The notes beneath the pieces were generated by a model, which was not told the DNA's origin, did no database searches, and saw only the letters and a program-made list of their open reading frames with translations. Positions 1 to 5,582 of a DNA stretch of 5,686 nucleotides are shown piece by piece (the stretch's first letter is position 1; every line of letters starts with the position of its first letter). Where the stretch lies: contig JAKEHC010000159.1 in assembly GCA_022615255.1 (NCBI GenBank), positions 1 through 5,686 on the forward strand, read 5' to 3'. Source of the DNA: Candidatus Dadabacteria bacterium. Its GTDB lineage: Bacteria; Desulfobacterota_D; UBA1144; Nemesobacterales; CSP1-2. The position numbers and the translations under genes are program-made.

Positions 1-92
1 AGGGCCCATCGTTATTAGAGTAGAAAGAAAAAAAGGGTTGTTTCAGTCACGACCAGGGCGAGGCAAGCCTCGCCCCTACAAGTGACCTACCC
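1..92 (+). repeat. 92-nt dispersed palindromic element, copy A
   Basis: This unit recurs at 2796-2887 with only 4 differences in 92 aligned bases (offsets 7, 34, 53 and 66) and in diverged form at 134-206. Its right part is a long imperfect inverted repeat. The inner stem GGGCGAGGC (56-64) pairs perfectly with GCCTCGCCC (67-75), an outer GTCAC (46-50) pairs with GTGAC (82-86), and the ends read GGGT and ACCC. The left part is an A-rich stretch. There is no room for a gene inside it. The element starts at the window edge, so it may extend further left. It looks like a non-autonomous REP or MITE-type repeat; no transposase is visible here. Confidence 0.85.
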
Positions 93-133
93 GGTGAGAG
101 GTTATCATAATTATCAGGGGGAAGACAAATAGC

Positions 134-206
134 AGAAATAAAAATAAAGGATTGCATCAGTCACGAGCAGGGCGAGGCACGCTTCGCCCCTACAAGTGAC
201 CTACCC
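134..206 (+). repeat. Dispersed palindromic element, diverged copy B
   Basis: The last 50 bases (157-206) match the right half of copies A and C closely, in the same orientation. The A-rich left part is diverged and about 2 nt longer in alignment, and the leftmost third of the 92-nt unit is not recognisable. The inner stem (170-178 with 181-189) keeps one G.T wobble in place of a G-C pair. The unit ends 5 nt before the stop codon of the minus-strand zinc-ribbon gene. The hairpin could therefore lie in the 3' end of that transcript, although no T-tract makes it a standard terminator. Confidence 0.75.
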
Positions 207-211
207 TTCTA

Positions 212-412
212 TTATTTTCCGGCGCCTATTACCTGAGACTTGCACGAATCACATTCACAACCAACCATCCACCCAAAAACCCTAGATTCTTTTCGGCAAA
301 TTGGACAGCTAATCCTAATCAGATGACCCTCCCGTCCCTTTGTTTCAGAAACAATGCTCCAATTACGAACCGGTGATCCCGGACACTCCCAACATATCCT
401 TGTTACTGTCAT
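212..412 (-). CDS. Small zinc-ribbon-like protein, 66 aa, function unknown
   Basis: I do not recognise a named family. The protein has seven cysteines. C36-P-I-C39 and C54-D-S-C57 are two knuckles separated by 14 residues, the spacing of a classic zinc ribbon. C7 and C10 form a third CxxC pair near the N-terminus, and C52 is extra. No signal peptide or membrane segment is visible, so it is probably cytoplasmic, binding zinc and perhaps nucleic acid or a protein partner. The start is well supported: TAAGGAGG lies 7 nt upstream of the ATG at 412-410, the best ribosome binding site in the window. It is transcribed divergently from the polysaccharide genes, so it need not share their role. The stop lies 5 nt from repeat copy B. 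A chance frame is the main alternative, but the strong site plus paired cysteines argue against it. Confidence 0.6.
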   Translation of the reverse strand: MTVTRICWECPGSPVRNWSIVSETKGREGHLIRISCPICRKESRVFGWMVGCECDSCKSQVIGAGK

Positions 413-419
413 GTTGTTC

Positions 420-427
420 CCTCCTTA
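420..427 (-). promoter_or_regulatory. Strong Shine-Dalgarno site for the zinc-ribbon gene
   Basis: Read on the minus strand, 427 to 420 is TAAGGAGG, fully complementary to the usual 16S rRNA tail. A 7-nt spacer separates it from the ATG at 412-410. It fixes the start of the small gene. It also contrasts with the rightward genes, none of which has a comparable site. Confidence 0.75.
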
Positions 428-436
428 AAAACAAGA

Positions 437-498
437 TACTTCGCTGCCCCTTCGCTAGCCTCTTCGCTTCGCTCAGAGCTTCGGCTCAGTATGACAGA
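437..498. repeat. Short TTCGCT/GGCTCAG repeat, copy 1
   Basis: This stretch matches 2679-2730 in the same orientation. Both contain CTTCG[CT]TGCCCCTTCGCT near the left end and GCTTCGGCTCAG[TA]ATGACAG at the right end, with about 10 extra bases in the middle of this copy. Near the right end GAGC-TTCG-GCTC forms a 4-bp stem closed by a TTCG tetraloop. Translated, it yields the low-complexity FASLRASAQ-type peptide that creates false open frames. Here it lies in the leader of the minus-strand gene, about 10 nt upstream of its Shine-Dalgarno site. It is probably a small mobile or structural repeat. Confidence 0.7.
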
Positions 499-577
499 TC
501 AAATTTAAGCAAAATTTCACTAACCTTAATCCTTAATATATCGCCAGACTAAAAATGTCGCATTAAATTTATTTGTT

Positions 578-614
578 GTCAATAAGCGATGGGAGTCAAG
601 ATATGATTATTGAC
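578..614. promoter_or_regulatory. Inverted repeat overlapping the promoter, possible operator
   Basis: GTCAATAA at 578-585 is the exact reverse complement of TTATTGAC at 607-614. A further GTCAA sits at 595-599, so AGTCAA (594-599) also pairs with TTGACT (610-615). The right arm covers the -35 box of the promoter at 610-638. Repeated GTCAA half-sites in this position could bind a regulator. The motif is short and AT-rich enough that chance remains possible. Confidence 0.3.
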
Positions 615-638
615 TTGAGGGAGTAATTCTTCTATGAT
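610..638 (+). promoter_or_regulatory. Sigma70-like promoter for the flavoenzyme gene
   Basis: TTGACT (610-615) matches 5 of 6 bases of the -35 consensus and TATGAT (633-638) matches 5 of 6 of the -10 consensus, with an ideal 17-nt spacer. Transcription would begin near 645, giving a leader of about 68 nt before the ATG at 713. The leader carries a small AT-only hairpin (658-663 with 667-672). A weaker upstream pair, TTGTCA (576-581) and TATGAT (602-607), has a 20-nt spacer, which is too long for a good promoter. Confidence 0.65.
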
Positions 639-712
639 GTAAGTAAGAAAGCGGAGCTATATTCAAAATATAAAACGCATCCTTGAGAAAACCCGAACTA
701 TTTAAGAAATAG

Positions 713-2584
713 ATGCAAGACCCCGTAGAAAAACCAAAAAAGGTGATAATAATAGGCGCTGGGCCTGCCGGTCTAACAGCCGCTTACGAGCTTTGTAAGG
801 CTGGTATCCAGTCTTTAGTATTGGAAAAGGATAATATGGTGGGTGGGCTAGCAAGAACCCTGAACCATAGCGGGTATTATTTTGACATGGGGGGGCACCG
901 CTTTTTCACCAAAGTTAAGACAGTAGAAAACATGTGGCACGAGGTTCTTGGGGAGGATTTTCTCAAGCGCAGTCGTTTATCAAGAATCTATTATAACAAG
1001 AGGTATTTTTACTATCCCCTGCGCGCCTTTAACGCCCTATCAGGGCTTGGGTTTTGGAATAGCTTTCTTATTCTTCTAAGCTACCTAAAGGCTAGACTTC
1101 TTCCAGACAAACCGGAAGAAACATTTGAGAAGTGGGTCTCGAACCGATTTGGAAAACGACTTTACAAAACCTTTTTTAAAACATACACAGAAAAGGTCTG
1201 GGGAATACCATGCAATGAAATCAGAGCCGAATGGGCAGCCCAAAGAATAATGGGCCTTTCGCTTTTATCCGCTCTTAAAAACGCTCTCTTAGACCAGAAG
1301 AACTCCCATAAAGGAGTCATTATCAAAACCTTGATAGATTCATTCCACTACCCTAAGTTAGGGCCAGGCATGATGTGGGAGAGGGTAGCCGATATAGTTC
1401 AGAAGGATCGAAGCGACGTCCGATTAGGGTCAGAAGTCAATAGATTCTTTTGGAGCGGCGATAGAATCGATTCATTGGAAATAAAAGTCAACGGGCAGAA
1501 TGAACTGGTAAATGGAACGCACTTTATCAGCACTATGCCAATTAGGGAGCTAATTCAAAAATTTGAGCCTGCTGTCCCTGAGAGAGTGCTTAAGGCGGCG
1601 ACGGACCTTAACTACAGAGACTTTCTAACAGTGATACTTGTTATTAATAAGCGCGATCTTTTTCCAGATAACTGGATTTATATTCACGATCCCAATGTAA
1701 AGGTAGGGAGGATTCAGAATTTCAAGAATTGGAGCCCCTATATGGTTCCAGACCAGAATAAGACCTGTCTCGGGCTTGAGTATTTTTGTTTTGAAGGCGA
1801 CGGGCTTTGGACAAAGTCAAATCAGGAGTTGATCGAGCTAGGGAAGAAGGAGCTTGAGATATTGGGCCTGGCACTTGCATCCGACGTCGAGGACGGGACC
1901 GCCGTGAGAATGGCTAAAGCCTATCCGGTCTATGACTCAACATATCAAGAATCGCTCACGATTATACGTCAATTCTTGAGCCAAATACATAACTTGCATC
2001 TCGTTGGCAGAAACGGGATGCATAAATACAATAACCAAGACCACTCCATGCTTACCGCGATGTTAGCCGTGAAAAACATCTTAGGGGCAAATTACGATCT
2101 ATGGCAGGTTAATGCTGATGAGGAATATCATGAAGAGATTAGAGTGGGTGATGGAAAGGAGGCTGATGAATTTGCCCTTCTTTCGTCTACTCAGCCACAG
2201 ATACCCGAGAGGAGTTTAGCCCGGACTAAAAAGCTTGACTCCAATGAAATTATTATACGGGCTTTCGCCAGGGTTGATAAACTAGCTTTTGCCATTGCTG
2301 TGGGCTCTGTGTGCGGATTAGCCATCTTTATCACAACCCTCTTTTTGATCATAGAGGGTGGAAAAATCGGTGACCGCAATCTCCAACTGCTTGGGCAATA
2401 TTTTATTGGGTATACGATAACGGTTAAGGGAGCCTTTGTAGGAATGGGTTATAGCTTCTTCTGGGGATTCATCTGGGGTTGGTTGATTGCATATTTGCGC
2501 AACCTCTCTTCGGGTTACTTCATTCACAGGGCAAGAAGCAAGGCAGAATCTTCATCGTTCAGAAATCTGTTGGATTATATATGA
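713..2584 (+). CDS. UDP-galactopyranose-mutase-like FAD flavoenzyme with C-terminal membrane domain
   Basis: The 623-residue protein opens with a Rossmann FAD site, GAGPAG at 15-20, and E38 ends the second strand to hold the FAD ribose. GGLART (44-49) and D58-M-G-G-H-R-F-F-T66 follow; the latter resembles the GPHxFHT motif of UDP-galactopyranose mutase. A second flavin-contact region, GMHKYNNQDHSM, spans 435-446. The catalytic core ends near 474. A linker then leads to two membrane helices (about 524-547 and 571-595) joined by NLQLLGQYFIGY (556-567). This tail is homologous to the next gene's product. Family knowledge suggests redox-neutral or oxidative chemistry on a nucleotide sugar; the substrate is unknown. 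An in-frame TAG directly precedes the ATG and the Rossmann fold begins at residue 11, so this start is firm, though no good ribosome site is seen. The lumped amine-oxidase or protoporphyrinogen-oxidase-like superfamily is the alternative label. Confidence 0.85.
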   Translation: MQDPVEKPKKVIIIGAGPAGLTAAYELCKAGIQSLVLEKDNMVGGLARTLNHSGYYFDMGGHRFFTKVKTVENMWHEVLGEDFLKRSRLSRIYYNKRYFYYPLRAFNALSGLGFWNSFLILLSYLKARLLPDKPEETFEKWVSNRFGKRLYKTFFKTYTEKVWGIPCNEIRAEWAAQRIMGLSLLSALKNALLDQKNSHKGVIIKTLIDSFHYPKLGPGMMWERVADIVQKDRSDVRLGSEVNRFFWSGDRIDSLEIKVNGQNELVNGTHFISTMPIRELIQKFEPAVPERVLKAATDLNYRDFLTVILVINKRDLFPDNWIYIHDPNVKVGRIQNFKNWSPYMVPDQNKTCLGLEYFCFEGDGLWTKSNQELIELGKKELEILGLALASDVEDGTAVRMAKAYPVYDSTYQESLTIIRQFLSQIHNLHLVGRNGMHKYNNQDHSMLTAMLAVKNILGANYDLWQVNADEEYHEEIRVGDGKEADEFALLSSTQPQIPERSLARTKKLDSNEIIIRAFARVDKLAFAIAVGSVCGLAIFITTLFLIIEGGKIGDRNLQLLGQYFIGYTITVKGAFVGMGYSFFWGFIWGWLIAYLRNLSSGYFIHRARSKAESSSFRNLLDYI

Positions 2585-2657
2585 TGCGTTTTAATCCGAT
2601 CATTCCCTGTCATGGGGAAAAGATACAATGCAAACTCAAGGAGAAATCTCAACGCAG

Positions 2658-2677
2658 GGAACGCATATATGCGTTCC
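2658..2677. repeat. 20-nt perfect palindrome, left copy
   Basis: GGAACGCATA followed by its exact reverse complement. The 21 bases at 2657-2677 recur exactly at 2738-2758, 81 nt away, with the TTCGCT/GGCTCAG repeat between them. It could form a cruciform or RNA hairpin, or be a protein-binding site. Confidence 0.8.
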
Positions 2678-2678
2678 A

Positions 2679-2730
2679 GATTCTTCGTTGCCCCTTCGCT
2701 GACGCTCAGGGCTTCGGCTCAGAATGACAG
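2679..2730. repeat. Short TTCGCT/GGCTCAG repeat, copy 2
   Basis: Same family and orientation as 437-498, about 10 nt shorter in its middle. The TTCG-loop hairpin near its right end is kept with one G.T pair (GGGC-TTCG-GCTC, 2709-2720). It lies precisely between the two AACGCATATATGCGTT palindromes, which suggests a compound repeat or an insertion between duplicated palindromes. Confidence 0.7.
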
Positions 2731-2733
2731 CAT

Positions 2734-2763
2734 TGTAGGGAACGCATATATGCGTTCCCTACA
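2734..2763. repeat. 30-nt perfect palindrome, right copy
   Basis: TGTAGGGAACGCATA is followed immediately by its exact reverse complement, with no loop. The central 20 bases equal the palindrome at 2658-2677. Symmetry extends 5 nt further on each side than in the left copy. With no T-run after it, it does not look like a terminator. Confidence 0.85.
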
Positions 2764-2769
2764 CTCATT

Positions 2770-2789
2770 GCGGGACTGGAAAGTCCCGC
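2770..2789. repeat. GC-rich hairpin
   Basis: GCGGGACT (2770-2777) pairs perfectly with AGTCCCGC (2782-2789) around a GGAA loop. It sits 6 nt after the 30-nt palindrome and 6 nt before element copy C, so it may be a further unit of the same compound repeat. No T-tract follows. Confidence 0.65.
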
Positions 2790-2795
2790 CTATCG

Positions 2796-2887
2796 AGGGC
2801 CTATCGTTATTAGAGTAGAAAGAAAAAAGGGGTTGTTTCAGTCACGAGCAGGGCGAGGCACGCCTCGCCCCTACAAGTGACCTACCC
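2796..2887 (+). repeat. 92-nt dispersed palindromic element, copy C
   Basis: This copy aligns without gaps to 1-92 at 88 of 92 positions. Because it is interior to the window, it shows that the similarity starts at AGGGCC, as far left as copy A can be compared. The perfect inner stem is 2851-2859 with 2862-2870. It ends 17 nt before the start codon of the small membrane-protein gene and so occupies the position where a promoter or leader would be expected. Confidence 0.85.
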
Positions 2888-2904
2888 TAATTGTTTTTAT
2901 CATT

Positions 2905-3246
2905 ATGGCGATGAAAATGACGAATAATAATATGTCGGAGGAAGAGAAGTTATTAAAAGCAGTTGCAAGGTTGAATGCCACCTCGCTTGGCTTAATTCTC
3001 GGTCTCCTTCTCGGCTTAGTTATCTTCCTTGCAACAAACTGGCTTGTGATCAAAGGTGGACCCGTTACACGCGGTGGAAAGGAGATCATAGGTCCACATC
3101 TGCAGCTGCTTAGCCAATTCTTTATAGGATACTCAGTCTCCTTTTTAGGAAGCATCATCGGATTTCTATATGGCTTTGCAGTCGGAACACTGGGCGGAGC
3201 ATTGATTGGCTGGATCTATAATTGGATTGTTGATTTAAAGAAATGA
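2905..3246 (+). CDS. Small two-helix membrane protein, homologue of the flavoenzyme tail
   Basis: The 113-residue protein has a short charged N-terminus, a first membrane helix at about 27-49, a loop with GGPVTRGG, the motif LQLLSQFFIGYSVS (66-79) and a glycine-rich second helix at about 80-108. By hand it aligns with residues 516-597 of the preceding flavoenzyme at about 31 identities in 76 positions, sharing LQLLxQxFIGY and the G-spacing of both helices. From memory, similar small proteins are sometimes labelled holin-like in databases; I see no phage context and would not adopt that function. The ATG at 2905 has no clear ribosome site, and M3, M5 or M10 (2932) are possible starts, all before the conserved part at residue 18. 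The next gene follows after 27 nt, so the two are probably co-transcribed. Its role is unknown; partnership with the flavoenzyme is an inference. Confidence 0.8.
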   Translation: MAMKMTNNNMSEEEKLLKAVARLNATSLGLILGLLLGLVIFLATNWLVIKGGPVTRGGKEIIGPHLQLLSQFFIGYSVSFLGSIIGFLYGFAVGTLGGALIGWIYNWIVDLKK

Positions 3247-3273
3247 AGGAAATTCTCAAGTTAAAGATTAGCA

Positions 3274-5493
3274 ATGCGTAGGATTCTTTTTGCCTATCCA
3301 GAGGTTTCGCCGATTTTTCCAAATGGTGGGATAGGAACTTTTGTATTCGAGGCATCCCGTCTTCTGGCTGGCAGTGGTGAGTGGGAGGTTGACATCCTGA
3401 CAGATACAACTTACGCACCTTACATCACACAGGGAGATTTTAGAAATGCAGAGAAAATATTTAAAGATGCTGGAGTCCGTCTAATCGATCTTGACCGCGA
3501 GACTCCGGTCTTACAGGGTTGGGAATCTCCCGATGTTACCCGCTCTGAGCTGTATCATGCGCACATCGCTCGGCTGAATTCTGAGAAGAATTACGATATT
3601 ATTGAATTCCCGGACTGGCGCGCACCAGGTTTTTTTGCAGTTCGTCACAAAAGAACCACAAAGTCTTTTAGCAATACGCTCATAGTCGCTCATCTCCATT
3701 CTTCAACGAAGGATGTTAGGGATTGGCAAGACGGCTATTTTTTAAATAAAAATGACCTGTATTGTCACTTTATGGAAGAGTATGTTAAGAAGTATTCAGA
3801 TGTCGTTATAAGCCCAACTGAGTTCCTTTTGAGACCCGTTCGTCAAACACAGCATATCTTTGAGAAACCCTTATATAGGAACGGATACCCAATTTCATCT
3901 GCTAATGCGCCGATTTCTAATACAATAGCGAGAAATAGCAATTCTAATGTGATTTCAGTTGCATGCGTCAGTCGCTTAGAGCTCAGAAAGGGCCAAGACG
4001 TATTTGCTAAAGCGATTAAGCATCTTTCAGAATCAAAGTATTTTGATGATAGGGTGCAGTTCACTTTCTGCGGCAGAGATAATATAGGGTATGGTCGCGA
4101 TGAGTGGATGTCGCAATCGATCCGTCGGATTCTAAAGGGGGTCAAGAACTGGAAGATAATTAAGCCTAAGAGCCGCCAGGACCTTGCTCAATGGCTAGCC
4201 TCCGAGGTGGATATATGTGTAGTCCCATCCAGGGGTGACAATTATCCTAACGTAGTGATGGAAGCCTCTCGCGCCGGATGTTACGTTATAGCTAGTGATG
4301 CAGGCGGAATCCCTGAGATCCTCAGAGATTATAAGATTACAGGGGCTTTGTTCCCGTCAGGAGACAGTCATGCCCTCGAACAGGAGATAATTAAGGCGAT
4401 CAAAAATGTCCGTGATAATCCGGGCATTAGATCCAAGATCTCTGAAATGCTTGAGGAGAACCGCAAGATACAGGCAAATCGCACCCTTTCTATATACGAC
4501 GAAATGGCGAAGCATAGCGAGAAACGGAAGGCTCTCACCGTCAGTAAAAAGGCAAATCCACGAGTTAGTGTAATCATACCATTCTATAATTCCCATCAAA
4601 ATGCGATTGACACTATCCAATCTGCATTTGCCTCAAACTATCCCGATTTTGAGGTCATTCTCGTTAATGATGGATCGGATAGTCAGGAATCCCTTGAATT
4701 CCTTAAAGAGGCTGAAAAACAATTCCCAAACCTCATCATCATTCATAAACAAAATGGCGGCATTGGAGACACATTAAACACAGGCATTAATTTTGCATCC
4801 GGAGAATTCATTCTACCAGTTCATGCGGATAATATTTTGTTGCCGAATATGCTACCCTGCTGTAGTCGGGTTCTCTCCGAGCGACAAAACCTGGCTTACG
4901 TGACAACCTACTTCGAATGTGTAAGGGAAGATCAGGCGAGGATTCCTTGGCAATTATCACATGATCCAAAGCCGCTTGGCGCCGTAGAGCCATTTGTTCT
5001 TATGGAAAACACGATTGGCAACACACCGGCAATGATAAGGAAAAGCGCCTTGGAATCGGTCGGAGGCTATTCTACTAACCTCTTCGGCATGGAGGATTGG
5101 GACCTGTGGTTGAAATTTCATGAAAAGGGTTTGGGAGGTGACGTCTTACAGGAGGTCCATTACATCCACCGATTACAATCTGACGGCATATCCCATTCCC
5201 TCAATGCCTTGAACGGCGTTCGCCTAAAACAATCAGTTTTGCGAAAGCACGAGCGTTTGCTAAAAGAGCATTCTCTAGCTATCGCCAGCTTATTTTTAAA
5301 TGAGTATAAACATGAGGGGCTGGGACCAGACGAAGATTGGACACTCCTGAAGGACATGCTTCGCCGCGCCGTGCAAGAACCTAGACTTACATTTGGGTAT
5401 ATGGCTGGGAAACTTAAGCGCGGCATGAGAAAAGAGGTTAGCAACCTTCATTTTGTCAAAACACTCATAGGATTTATGAAAAAATCCCCCTAA
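3274..5493 (+). CDS. Bifunctional glycosyltransferase, GT4 domain fused to GT2 domain
   Basis: The 739-residue product joins two sugar transferases. Residues 1-415 are a GT-B fold of the GT4 type: the N-terminal loop FPNGGIGTF (15-23), the R234/K239 donor-phosphate motif in SRLELRKG, and VPSRGDNYPNVVMEA (317-331). In the last, the usual E-x7-E is D322-x7-E330. Residues 429-660 are a GT-A fold of the GT2 type: VSVIIPFYN (431-439), VNDGS (464-468), NGGIGDTLNTG (494-504), and E607-D608 in GMEDWDLW as the likely base. The metal-binding DxD reads H517-A-D519. A helical tail of about 80 residues ends the protein. There is no signal peptide or membrane segment, so it should act in the cytoplasm, adding two sugars to a glycan, probably for the cell surface; donors and acceptor are unknown. 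An in-frame TAA at 3262-3264 makes the ATG at 3274 the first possible start, although no close ribosome site is seen. Confidence 0.88.
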   Translation: MRRILFAYPEVSPIFPNGGIGTFVFEASRLLAGSGEWEVDILTDTTYAPYITQGDFRNAEKIFKDAGVRLIDLDRETPVLQGWESPDVTRSELYHAHIARLNSEKNYDIIEFPDWRAPGFFAVRHKRTTKSFSNTLIVAHLHSSTKDVRDWQDGYFLNKNDLYCHFMEEYVKKYSDVVISPTEFLLRPVRQTQHIFEKPLYRNGYPISSANAPISNTIARNSNSNVISVACVSRLELRKGQDVFAKAIKHLSESKYFDDRVQFTFCGRDNIGYGRDEWMSQSIRRILKGVKNWKIIKPKSRQDLAQWLASEVDICVVPSRGDNYPNVVMEASRAGCYVIASDAGGIPEILRDYKITGALFPSGDSHALEQEIIKAIKNVRDNPGIRSKISEMLEENRKIQANRTLSIYDEMAKHSEKRKALTVSKKANPRVSVIIPFYNSHQNAIDTIQSAFASNYPDFEVILVNDGSDSQESLEFLKEAEKQFPNLIIIHKQNGGIGDTLNTGINFASGEFILPVHADNILLPNMLPCCSRVLSERQNLAYVTTYFECVREDQARIPWQLSHDPKPLGAVEPFVLMENTIGNTPAMIRKSALESVGGYSTNLFGMEDWDLWLKFHEKGLGGDVLQEVHYIHRLQSDGISHSLNALNGVRLKQSVLRKHERLLKEHSLAIASLFLNEYKHEGLGPDEDWTLLKDMLRRAVQEPRLTFGYMAGKLKRGMRKEVSNLHFVKTLIGFMKKSP

Positions 5494-5582
5494 ACATCTC
5501 TCTTTAAGAAAAAGGGTTGTGTGGTTTTCCATCTTACCATAAATTGCAAAAATCGTTTTTCTCTATAAACCTCTCGACGACA

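Larger units (their letters stand above)
2585..2904. other. 320-nt intergenic region built from repeats
   Basis: No gene is visible. Open frames here are translations of repeats. From left to right it holds a palindrome (2658-2677), a TTCGCT/GGCTCAG repeat (2679-2730), a longer palindrome (2734-2763), a GC-rich hairpin (2770-2789) and 92-nt element copy C (2796-2887). No hairpin followed by a T-run and no convincing promoter was found. Read-through from the flavoenzyme gene into the downstream pair is therefore possible but not shown. Confidence 0.8.

Noticed and set aside
1..206. CRISPR array suggested by repeated units
   Set aside because: Only two copies lie close together, they are unequal in length and diverged, a third is 2.6 kb away, and there are no regular spacers or cas genes.
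340..552. Plus-strand frame of 70 codons opposite and beyond the zinc-ribbon gene
   Set aside because: Its middle is a translation of the TTCGCT/GGCTCAG repeat, its start lies antisense inside the better-supported small gene, and it has no ribosome site.
2603..2619. Terminator after the flavoenzyme: TTCCC/GGGAA stem
   Set aside because: The stem is only 5 bp with a 7-nt loop and is followed by A residues, not a T-run.
2479..2818. Two overlapping plus-strand frames after the flavoenzyme
   Set aside because: Both consist largely of translated palindromes and repeats, and one begins inside the flavoenzyme in another frame.
2898..2903. TATCAT as a -10 box supplied by the end of repeat copy C
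   Set aside because: It abuts the start codon and would put the transcript start inside the gene; no -35 at a fitting distance.
2905..3246. Phage holin as the function of the small membrane protein
   Set aside because: No lysis or phage genes are nearby, and its homology to the flavoenzyme tail points to a different role.
3243..3281. Twelve-codon frame overlapping the stop of the membrane-protein gene by ATGA
   Set aside because: Too short, no ribosome site, and it ends out of frame just inside the glycosyltransferase gene; translational coupling is conceivable but not supported.
5506..5522. AAGAAAAAGGGTTGT-like stretch resembling the A-rich part of the 92-nt element
   Set aside because: Only about 15 bases match and the GC-rich stem is absent, so chance is likely.
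3155..5532. Minus-strand frames within the glycosyltransferase gene
   Set aside because: They are shadows of a well-supported gene, lack motifs, and have no ribosome sites of note.
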